A DNA stretch of 52,871 bases. It comes from Desulfobacterales bacterium (GTDB lineage: Bacteria > Desulfobacterota > Desulfobacteria > Desulfobacterales > JAHDSC01). Below, piece after piece: positions 26,419-34,184 of the stretch (its first letter is position 1; every line of letters begins with the position of its first letter). The notes beneath the pieces are model-generated. The model did no database searches, was not told the DNA's origin, and saw only the letters and a program-made list of their open reading frames with translations. The position numbers were made by a program, and so were the translations under genes. Location: positions 1-52,871 of the forward strand of contig JAHDSC010000096.1 of the NCBI GenBank assembly GCA_018432925.1, in the 5' to 3' direction.

Positions 26419-28800
26419 ATGAAATATATCCGATGGTTTGAAGACCTGCGGTCTCAGGATGTGCCCATCGTGGGAGGAAAGAACGCATCCCTGGGGGAAA
26501 TGATCCGAACTTTACAGGTTGAGGGGATTCGGGTGCCGGACGGTTTCGCCACTACGGCGGAGGCTTACCGGCGTTTCCTTAAAGACAACGGCCTGACGGA
26601 AAAGATCGGTTCCCTGCTGGCGGAACTTGCCGGCGGGGAAAAATCCCTGGACAAAGTGGGGAGGGCCATTCGAAGCCTGATCCTGCATGCCGAATTTCCG
26701 GAAGAAATCGCCCGGGAAATCCGGTCGGCCTACCGGGAACTCGGGAAACGTATCCGCACCGAAGAGGCGGACGTGGCGGTAAGAAGCAGCGCTACCGCTG
26801 AAGATCTCCCCGAAGCCAGTTTTGCCGGTCAGCAGGAAAGTTTCCTGAATGTAACCGGAGAAACCGCGCTTCTGGATTCCTGCCGCCGCTGTTTCGCCTC
26901 GCTGTTTACCGACCGTGCGATCTCCTATCGGAAAGAGCACGGATTTGACGATATGAAGGTGGCTTTGTCCGTCGGCGTCCAGAAAATGGTTCGATCGGAC
27001 CTGGCCGGCGCCGGAGTCATTTTTTCCATTGATACCGAAACCGGTTTCAAGCACGTGGTGGTCATCACCGCGGCCTTCGGACTGGGTGAAACCGTGGTCC
27101 AGGGAACCGTCAACCCCGATGAATACGTGGTATTCAAGCCGCTTCTGGATAAACCGGATTTCAAACCGATTATCGAAAAGAGCCTGGGTTCAAAGGAAAA
27201 AAAGCTGATTTACGCCATCGGCGGCACCAAGGCCACCAAAATCATCGATACGTCTAGGAAAAAACGAGAGGCCTTTGTGCTGACGGATAACGAAATCCTT
27301 CAACTGGCCCGATGGACCGTCCGTATCGAAAAACACTACGGTAGACCCATGGACATTGAGTGGGCCAAGGACGGAGAAACCGGGGATATCTTCATCGTTC
27401 AGGCCCGACCCGAGACGGTCCAGTCCCGGAAGGAGGCCGATGTCATGAAAACCTACCGCTTGAAAGACAAAGGACAGCGCCTCCTCACGGGTCTGAGCGT
27501 CGGTGAGGCCATCGCCGGAGGAGAGGTCTGCCTGATCAAAAGCGTGCAGGATATCCGTCGGTTCCGGGAAGGCGCGATCCTTGTCACCGAGATGACCGAC
27601 CCCGACTGGGTTCCCATTATGAAGAAGGCCGTCGGGATTGTCACCGACCAGGGCGGACGCACATGTCATGCCGCCATCGTCAGCCGGGAGCTGGGAATCC
27701 CCGCTATCGTGGGAACCGGTGAAGCCACCCAGATACTCAAAGACGGCCAACCGGTGACGATCTCCTGCGCTGAGGGAGACCAGGGTTTCATTTACGAGGG
27801 TCTCCTTGACTTCGACGCGGTTGAAGTCAACCTGGAAGGGATCCCCAAGACCAAAACCCGCATCATGATGAATATCGGGAGTCCGGCCGCGGCCCTTCGA
27901 TGGTGGAGACTCCCATGCGAGGGAATCGGCCTGGCCCGTCTGGAGTTCATCATCAATAATATCATCAAGATCCATCCAATGGCCCTGGCAAAATTCGAGG
28001 AACTGAAAGACGGGGGGGTAAAAAAGGAAATCGAGGCACTGACACAGGGGTACTCGACAAAGACCGACTACTTCGTGGATAATCTGGCCCGCGGCATCGC
28101 CAAGATTGCCGCGTCCCAATATCCGGAGCCGGTGATCGTCAGGCTCAGCGATTTCAAGACCAACGAATACGCCCATCTTATGGGCGGAGATGCGTTCGAG
28201 CCCCTGGAAGAAAACCCCATGCTGGGGTTCCGGGGCGCGTCCCGGTATTACAGCGACCGATACCAGGAGGGATTCGCCATGGAATGCCGGGCCGTAAAAA
28301 AAGTTCGGGAGGAGATCGGCCTGGCCAATGTCATTATCATGGTGCCCTTCTGCCGCACCCTGAAGGAGGCGGACCGTGTACTGCAGACCATGGCCGGACA
28401 CGGTCTGAAACGTGGAGAGAATGGCCTGGAAATTTACGTCATGGCGGAAATTCCTTCGAACATCATCCTGGCAAAGGAATTCGCCCAACGTTTTGACGGT
28501 TTCTCCATCGGCAGCAACGACCTCACCCAGCTTACCCTGGGGGTGGACCGGGATTCCGCCCTCCTGGCGGAGCTCTTCGACGAACGGGATGAGGCCGTAA
28601 AAACCCTGGTGGCCGAACTGATCGTCGCTGCTCACAAAGCGGGCCGCAAGGTAGGCATCTGCGGCCAGGCGCCCAGCGACTATCCGGAATTTGCCGCCTT
28701 TCTGGTCGAGGCCGGCATCGACTCCATTTCCCTTAACCCGGACAGCGTGATCAAAATCAAACAGATCGTGGCGGAAGCGGAAAAGAGGAAAACCGTCTGA
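26419..28800 (+). CDS. ppsA: Phosphoenolpyruvate synthase
   Basis: A 793-residue PEP synthase (pyruvate, water dikinase): pyruvate + ATP + water to PEP + AMP + Pi. The N-terminal ATP-grasp region (VGGKNASLGEMIR) is followed by the phosphohistidine domain with His417 in GGRTCHAAIVSRELG and the C-terminal PEP/pyruvate barrel with Cys748 in GICGQAPSD. Both positions fall within a few residues of the E. coli enzyme's H421 and C751. The start has GGGAGG 6-7 bases upstream. In anaerobes this enzyme feeds gluconeogenesis from acetyl-CoA-derived pyruvate. Transcribed rightward and probably alone; the DUF389 gene follows after 88 bp. Confidence 0.95.
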   Translation: MKYIRWFEDLRSQDVPIVGGKNASLGEMIRTLQVEGIRVPDGFATTAEAYRRFLKDNGLTEKIGSLLAELAGGEKSLDKVGRAIRSLILHAEFPEEIAREIRSAYRELGKRIRTEEADVAVRSSATAEDLPEASFAGQQESFLNVTGETALLDSCRRCFASLFTDRAISYRKEHGFDDMKVALSVGVQKMVRSDLAGAGVIFSIDTETGFKHVVVITAAFGLGETVVQGTVNPDEYVVFKPLLDKPDFKPIIEKSLGSKEKKLIYAIGGTKATKIIDTSRKKREAFVLTDNEILQLARWTVRIEKHYGRPMDIEWAKDGETGDIFIVQARPETVQSRKEADVMKTYRLKDKGQRLLTGLSVGEAIAGGEVCLIKSVQDIRRFREGAILVTEMTDPDWVPIMKKAVGIVTDQGGRTCHAAIVSRELGIPAIVGTGEATQILKDGQPVTISCAEGDQGFIYEGLLDFDAVEVNLEGIPKTKTRIMMNIGSPAAALRWWRLPCEGIGLARLEFIINNIIKIHPMALAKFEELKDGGVKKEIEALTQGYSTKTDYFVDNLARGIAKIAASQYPEPVIVRLSDFKTNEYAHLMGGDAFEPLEENPMLGFRGASRYYSDRYQEGFAMECRAVKKVREEIGLANVIIMVPFCRTLKEADRVLQTMAGHGLKRGENGLEIYVMAEIPSNIILAKEFAQRFDGFSIGSNDLTQLTLGVDRDSALLAELFDERDEAVKTLVAELIVAAHKAGRKVGICGQAPSDYPEFAAFLVEAGIDSISLNPDSVIKIKQIVAEAEKRKTV

Positions 28801-28888
28801 AAATTTTGGAATACCGTTTCGAAACAATAAGAGACGGTTGTATGGTTGCCTGCTTGTCCATTCCGGAATCCTCTGAAAGGAGAAGATC

Positions 28889-29869
28889 GTGAAGATCATA
28901 GAGGTCGTCGCGGATAAAAGAAGTGTCGGCACGATATCGGCAATCGCCGAAAAACATAAAACGGAAGATTTTCTGCTGGGACTTGAAGTCGAGGGGGAAA
29001 GGCAAACGATGCGTCTTCTGGTGCGTGATATTAAAGTTCAGGAGGTGCTGGACACGCTTCAGGGCGTGCTGGGTGCCCAGCCGTATGCGCGTGTCCTTGT
29101 CATACCGCTTGAAGTGGCTTTGCCGGTGCCTCCGGAAGATGAGCGGTTAAAGGAAAAATCCGCATCCGCGGCTCGCGAGAAGCTTTTTGAGGAAATGGAA
29201 AAAAGCGTGCGCCTCGATCTCAATTATCTCGTGCTGGTTGTCCTTTCAACCATTGTAGCCGCGATCGGACTGATCAAAAACAACGTGGCGGTCGTGATCG
29301 GCGCAATGGTGATCGCTCCGCTGCTCGGCCCCAATCTCGCTCTCGGTTTCGGAACGGCTCTCGGGGATTTCGGCTTGATGAAAAAGTCTCTGAAAACGAA
29401 TATTGCCGGGATCGCACTTGCCATTGCCTTTTCCTTTGCCATTGCCGTCTTTCTGCCGTTCGATTCCCTAAGCAATGAAATCATGTCCCGCACGTTTGTG
29501 GGGCTGGAGTCGGTGGCCCTTGCCCTTGCCTCGGGGGCGGCCGCCGCAATGTCAATTACCGCGGGGCTGTCCAGCGTGCTTGTCGGAGTCATGGTTGCGG
29601 TGGCCCTGCTCCCTCCCGCCGTGACCGTGGGCTTGTTGCTCGGGGATGGCCGGTTCGACCTTGCATCCGGCGCCGCATTGCTCCTGGCGGTTAATTTGGT
29701 TTGCGTGAACCTGGCCGCCAAGGTCGTTTTCTTTGTTAAAGATGTCCATCCCCGGAGATGGTGGGAGAAGGAAAAGGCCCGGCGTGCCATGAGAAACTAT
29801 ATTTTCGTATGGCTGGTGACCCTGATCATTTTGATCGTCATTATTGTTGCTCGTCCCCCATTGCAATAG
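28889..29869 (+). CDS. DUF389 / TIGR00341-family membrane protein
   Basis: A 326-residue protein with GTG start and AAAGGAGAAG upstream. The first 110 residues are a soluble alpha/beta domain (MKIIEVVADKRSVGTISAIA...). About six transmembrane segments follow, with the family motif NNVAVVIGAMVIAPLLGPN and the later VGVMVAVALLPPAVTVGLLL. DUF389 proteins are widespread inner-membrane proteins without an established biochemical role. The gene may be read with ppsA, but the 88-bp gap leaves room for a promoter. Confidence 0.88.
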   Translation: MKIIEVVADKRSVGTISAIAEKHKTEDFLLGLEVEGERQTMRLLVRDIKVQEVLDTLQGVLGAQPYARVLVIPLEVALPVPPEDERLKEKSASAAREKLFEEMEKSVRLDLNYLVLVVLSTIVAAIGLIKNNVAVVIGAMVIAPLLGPNLALGFGTALGDFGLMKKSLKTNIAGIALAIAFSFAIAVFLPFDSLSNEIMSRTFVGLESVALALASGAAAAMSITAGLSSVLVGVMVAVALLPPAVTVGLLLGDGRFDLASGAALLLAVNLVCVNLAAKVVFFVKDVHPRRWWEKEKARRAMRNYIFVWLVTLIILIVIIVARPPLQ

Positions 29870-30019
29870 CGGAAATTGATAGAAATAATCATTTCATTCC
29901 ATCCACGAAGTTCCAAGTTGCCGGCAGTCTGTCTTGGGGGGGCATGGAACATGGATCCGGAAAAAGGATTTTCGACAACTGCCGACGGATGGGCCAAGAT
30001 CGAATTTCGGAGGCAAAAA

Positions 30020-31591
30020 ATGATTCAACGAAAAAAAGTTTGCGGGATACCGTCGGACGCTTTTGAAGCGATCATCTTCGACCTCGATGGAGTGATCACC
30101 GATACCGCTTCCGTTCATGCAGAAGCCTGGAAACGGATGTTCGACGATTTTCTATCACGCCATGCCGTCCGGAAAGGAATTCCATTCCGGCCTTTTGAAA
30201 TCGAAACCGATTATCGTTCCCATGTGGATGGAAAGCCCCGCCTCGACGGTCTGAGAAGTTTTCTCGATTCCCGGGGGATCAAGCTTCCCGAGGGCCAACC
30301 GGAGGACCCGCCGGACGCCGAAACCATTCATGGCCTGGGCAAGCGGAAGAATGCGGATTTCCTGAGACGGATCCGGGAAGCAGGCGTGAAAGTTTATGAA
30401 TCCACCGTGAATTTGATCCGCAGCTCAAAAACCCACGGTCTGAAAACCGCCGTCATTTCGTCGAGCAAAAGCTGCGCCATGATTCTGGATTCCGTGAATC
30501 TATCGGATCTTTTCGACGTCCGGGTGGACGGGGTGGATTCGGAAATCCTGGGCATTTCCGGAAAACCGGCCCCGGATATCTTCCTCGAGGCGGCTCGGCA
30601 GTTACAGGTGAAGCCGGAGCGGGCGGTGGTGATTGAAGACGCCGTTTCCGGGGTGCGGGCCGGCCGTGCCGGTGGCTTCGGAATGGTTATCGGGATCGCC
30701 AGGGCCGGCGGAAAAGAAATTCTCCTGGCCGGCGGAGCCGATGCAGTGGTGGAAGACCTCTCTGAAATTCGAATCACCGGCGAACGTGAAACCATGGAAC
30801 CGCTTCCGTCCGCTTTGGACGACTTTGAAAAAATTTCCCACCGGGCCGCGAATAAACGAATTGCGGTGTTTCTGGACTATGACGGTACGCTTTCTCCCAT
30901 CGCGGATTCCCCGGATCTGGCGGTCATGCAGGAAGACATGCGGGAGACGGTGACGGGGCTCTCCCGGCACTGCCCGGTGGGGATCATCAGCGGCCGGGAT
31001 CTCAAGGATGTGCGGGATAAGGTGAAGATTGATTCCGTCGTTTACGCGGGAAGCCATGGCTTTGACATCGCCGGGCCGAAGGGGTTGCAGGTTGAAAATA
31101 CGGTCGGGGAGAAATTTCTTCCCGTTCTTGACAAGGCGGAGAAAGAGCTTTCCCGTAAGCTCGATTCGATACGGGGAATACTCGTGGAGAGGAAAAAATT
31201 CGCCGTCGCCATCCACTACCGGCTCGTGGATCCTGAAAAGGTGGAAGGGATTGAAAAGGTTGTGGATGAGGTCTCGGCCGGGCACCCGGAACTCCGGAAG
31301 GCCTATGGGAAGAAGATTTTCGAGCTTCAGCCACATGTGGACTGGCATAAGGGGAAGGCGCTTTTCGCCCTTCTTCGCGCCTTGAATCTCGACGGAGAGG
31401 ATTTACTGCCGTTTTATATCGGAGATGATGTGACCGATGAAGACGCATTCCGGGCGCTGAAGGATCGGGGAATCGGAATCGTGGTCAGGGACCGTCCCCA
31501 TGAGACCGCCGCGGAATACAGTCTGAAAAATTCCGAGGAGGTCCGTGAATTTCTCCTTCGGCTGATCCTTTTCCGCGGGAGGACATCATGA
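30020..31591 (+). CDS. Fusion of beta-phosphoglucomutase-like HAD and trehalose-6-phosphate phosphatase (OtsB)
   Basis: 523 residues from the ATG at 30020, chosen because GGAGG lies seven bases upstream; the frame is open 48 codons further but without conserved sequence. Domain 1 (to about 260) is a beta-PGM-like HAD with nucleophile Asp21 and Asp23 in IFDLDGVITD, and a later KPAPDIFLEAA motif. Domain 2 (about 275-523) is OtsB-like, with Asp286/Asp288 in FLDYDGTLSP and the acidic motif GDDVTDEDAF starting at D469. The pair would convert beta-glucose-1-P to glucose-6-P and dephosphorylate trehalose-6-P. The stop overlaps the start of the GH65 gene. The same domains plus GH65 form one chain in mycobacterial OtsB1 (Rv2006). 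Confidence 0.88.
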   Translation: MIQRKKVCGIPSDAFEAIIFDLDGVITDTASVHAEAWKRMFDDFLSRHAVRKGIPFRPFEIETDYRSHVDGKPRLDGLRSFLDSRGIKLPEGQPEDPPDAETIHGLGKRKNADFLRRIREAGVKVYESTVNLIRSSKTHGLKTAVISSSKSCAMILDSVNLSDLFDVRVDGVDSEILGISGKPAPDIFLEAARQLQVKPERAVVIEDAVSGVRAGRAGGFGMVIGIARAGGKEILLAGGADAVVEDLSEIRITGERETMEPLPSALDDFEKISHRAANKRIAVFLDYDGTLSPIADSPDLAVMQEDMRETVTGLSRHCPVGIISGRDLKDVRDKVKIDSVVYAGSHGFDIAGPKGLQVENTVGEKFLPVLDKAEKELSRKLDSIRGILVERKKFAVAIHYRLVDPEKVEGIEKVVDEVSAGHPELRKAYGKKIFELQPHVDWHKGKALFALLRALNLDGEDLLPFYIGDDVTDEDAFRALKDRGIGIVVRDRPHETAAEYSLKNSEEVREFLLRLILFRGRTS

Positions 31592-33990
31592 AGCCATGGA
31601 CCCTGGTATATGAAGGATTTGAACCATCGGAAGAAAGTCTGCGAGAGGCGCTCTGCACACTTGGAAACGGATACTTCGCCACCCGTGGCGCGTCGCCGGA
31701 ATCCGAAGCGGACGAGATCCATTACCCGGCCACGTATCTTGCCGGGGGGTATAACCGGCTGAAAACGGAAATCGCGGGCCGTGTCATCGAAAATGAGGAT
31801 CTGGTGAATATGCCCAACTGGCTGTTCACCACATTCCGGCCCGAAGGGGGAGACTGGTTGAACCTCCTGTCTGTCGATATTCTTTCCTACCGTCAGGAGC
31901 TCAACCTGAAAGAAGGCCTTTTGACCCGGACGGTCCGATTCAGAGACAGACAGAAACGGGAGACCACCCTGATTCAACGGCGTTTCGTTCACATGGAACA
32001 GATGCATCTGGCCGCCCTGGAAACCTCGATTATCCCGGAAAATTGGTCCGGAAGGATTCAGGTCCTTTCCGGTCTCGACGGAAGGGTCATCAATGCCGGG
32101 GTCGAACGTTACAAACAGCTGAACGGCAAGCACCTCGAATTTATTGATAGCGACGCGGTGGATGAAGAGACCATCCGTCTGCTGGTGGAGACCAATCAAT
32201 CCCGCCTTCGCGTGGCCGAGGCTGCAAGAACACGGGTTTATTCAGAGGAAGGGCCGATCGAAGTGGAAAGGAAACTTGTCCGGCAAAACGGATTCATCGG
32301 CCGGGAGTTTTTTATCGATGGGGCGGAGAACAAGCCCGTGAAAATCGAAAAGATCGTTTCCTTTTACACATCCAGGGATTTCGCCGTCTCCGAGCCCGCC
32401 CTGGACGCAACCGTGGCCGTCGGGCATGCGGGAAATTTCGATGAACTTCTTAAGAGCCACGTCCTGCAATGGGATCACCTGTGGGACCGATGCGACATCC
32501 GGCTCTCGGATAGCGACCGGCCCCAGATGATCCTGCGTCTGCACATTTTTCATCTTCTCCAGACCGTCTCAAGAAACTCCATCGATCTGGACAACGGGGT
32601 GCCGGCCAGGGGCTGGCATGGGGAGGCGTATCGGGGCCATGTCTTCTGGGACGAACTTTTTATCTTCCCCTATCTCAACCTGAGGATTCCGAATCTCACC
32701 CGGTCCCTCCTTCTCTACCGCTACAGGCGATTGAACCGGGCACGTCTGGCAGCCGAAGAGGAAGGGGTGAGGGGCGCCCTCTATCCATGGCAGAGCGGAA
32801 GCAACGGGAGGGAAGAAACCCAGCAGCTCCACCTGAATCCGAAATCCGGTCGTTGGCTGCCGGACCATACCCATCTGCAACGGCATGTCAATGCCGCGAT
32901 TGCCTATAATGTGTGGCAGTATTTTAAAACCACCGGAGACCTGGAATTCCTGTGTAATTACGGTGTGGAGATGATTCTGGAAATCGCCAGGTTCCTTGCA
33001 AACATCGCCACTTACAACCGGGAGCTTGACCGATACGAAATCCTTGGCGTCATGGGACCCGACGAATATCACGACGGATATCCGGAATCCGAAAAACCCG
33101 GTCTCAACAACAATGCCTATACGAATGTCATGACCGTCTATGTGCTGAGGACCGCCCGTAAAGCGATCGAGTCGCTTCCTCCAAAAAGAAGAGATGACCT
33201 GCTGGAGGCTCTGGAGCTGGAAAAAGCGGAGCTGGACCGCTGGCGGGACATCATTGGTAAGATGCGCGTCGTGTTCCACGGAGATAACATCATCAGTCAG
33301 TTCGAGGGGTACGATCAACTGATGGAATTCGACTGGGAGGGGTACCGACAAAAATACGGCAACATCCAGCGACTGGACCGCATTCTCGAGGCCGAAGGCG
33401 ACACCCCGAACCGGTATAAAGCCTCGAAACAGGCCGATGTGCTTATGCTTTTCTACCTTTTCTCGGCCGAGGAAATGCAGGAACTCTTCACGGAAATGGG
33501 ATATGACTTCGATCCCGGGAGTATACCCAGGAACATCGATTATTACGGGCAACGAAGTTCCCACAGCTCCACCCTCAGCAATATCGTCCATTCCTGGGTC
33601 ATGGCCCGGTCGGACCGGCCTCGCTCTCTGGAGCTTTTCCAGAGGGGACTTGAAAGCGACATATCGGACGTTCAGGGCGGAACGACTCATGAAGGGATTC
33701 ATTTGGGCGCCATGGCGGGAACCGTGGATATTCTACAGCGCTGCTATACCGGGCTGGAGTTCCATGAGGATATCCTTTTTTTCAACCCGAGCATTCCCAG
33801 AGATCTCCCCAAACTTTCCATGAGAATCAAATACCGTGGTAACTGGCTTGAGATCACCGCGACCCCGGACTCCATGACCATTTCCTGCGAACAGTGCGAG
33901 CTGGAGGCGACGAAAATCTCGTTTCGAGACAGAATTTACGGACTTGAGCCGGGAAAAACATTGACTTTTGACCTGGTCGGGAAAAAATAA
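31588..33990 (+). CDS. GH65-family disaccharide phosphorylase (trehalose/kojibiose/maltose phosphorylase type)
   Basis: An 800-residue glycoside hydrolase family 65 protein, with ATGA overlapping the upstream stop by 4 bp. The catalytic acid is predicted as Glu493 in VMGPDEYHD, matching Glu487 of Lactobacillus brevis maltose phosphorylase. The phosphate-site signature is visible as RSSHSSTLS and GGTTHEGIHLG. Members cleave alpha-glucosides with phosphate and inversion, giving beta-glucose-1-phosphate. That is the substrate of the HAD domain encoded just before, so trehalose is the most likely substrate; kojibiose or maltose remain possible. Cytoplasmic: no signal peptide. No trehalose-6-phosphate synthase is in the window. 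Confidence 0.9.
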   Translation: MKPWTLVYEGFEPSEESLREALCTLGNGYFATRGASPESEADEIHYPATYLAGGYNRLKTEIAGRVIENEDLVNMPNWLFTTFRPEGGDWLNLLSVDILSYRQELNLKEGLLTRTVRFRDRQKRETTLIQRRFVHMEQMHLAALETSIIPENWSGRIQVLSGLDGRVINAGVERYKQLNGKHLEFIDSDAVDEETIRLLVETNQSRLRVAEAARTRVYSEEGPIEVERKLVRQNGFIGREFFIDGAENKPVKIEKIVSFYTSRDFAVSEPALDATVAVGHAGNFDELLKSHVLQWDHLWDRCDIRLSDSDRPQMILRLHIFHLLQTVSRNSIDLDNGVPARGWHGEAYRGHVFWDELFIFPYLNLRIPNLTRSLLLYRYRRLNRARLAAEEEGVRGALYPWQSGSNGREETQQLHLNPKSGRWLPDHTHLQRHVNAAIAYNVWQYFKTTGDLEFLCNYGVEMILEIARFLANIATYNRELDRYEILGVMGPDEYHDGYPESEKPGLNNNAYTNVMTVYVLRTARKAIESLPPKRRDDLLEALELEKAELDRWRDIIGKMRVVFHGDNIISQFEGYDQLMEFDWEGYRQKYGNIQRLDRILEAEGDTPNRYKASKQADVLMLFYLFSAEEMQELFTEMGYDFDPGSIPRNIDYYGQRSSHSSTLSNIVHSWVMARSDRPRSLELFQRGLESDISDVQGGTTHEGIHLGAMAGTVDILQRCYTGLEFHEDILFFNPSIPRDLPKLSMRIKYRGNWLEITATPDSMTISCEQCELEATKISFRDRIYGLEPGKTLTFDLVGKK

Positions 33991-34184
33991 GGATGCGGTT
34001 GATGGGAATATTTCTTGTCGGACGATTTATGAGTGTCCTGTTCACGCTTCCAATTCCAACTTTCGTCGAACAGGCGGAACAATCTCCGGTCGATCGCAAA
34101 GCTTTTCCGCATAAGGAAAAAAACAGACGTTGGGGACATTTTTTCCACTGAATTTTCAATTTTTCATCGAGCAACGGGGGGATT

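Noticed and set aside
27190..28932. 580-codon minus-strand ORF antisense to ppsA
   Set aside because: Shadow of ppsA; low similarity to any protein pattern and no start signal.
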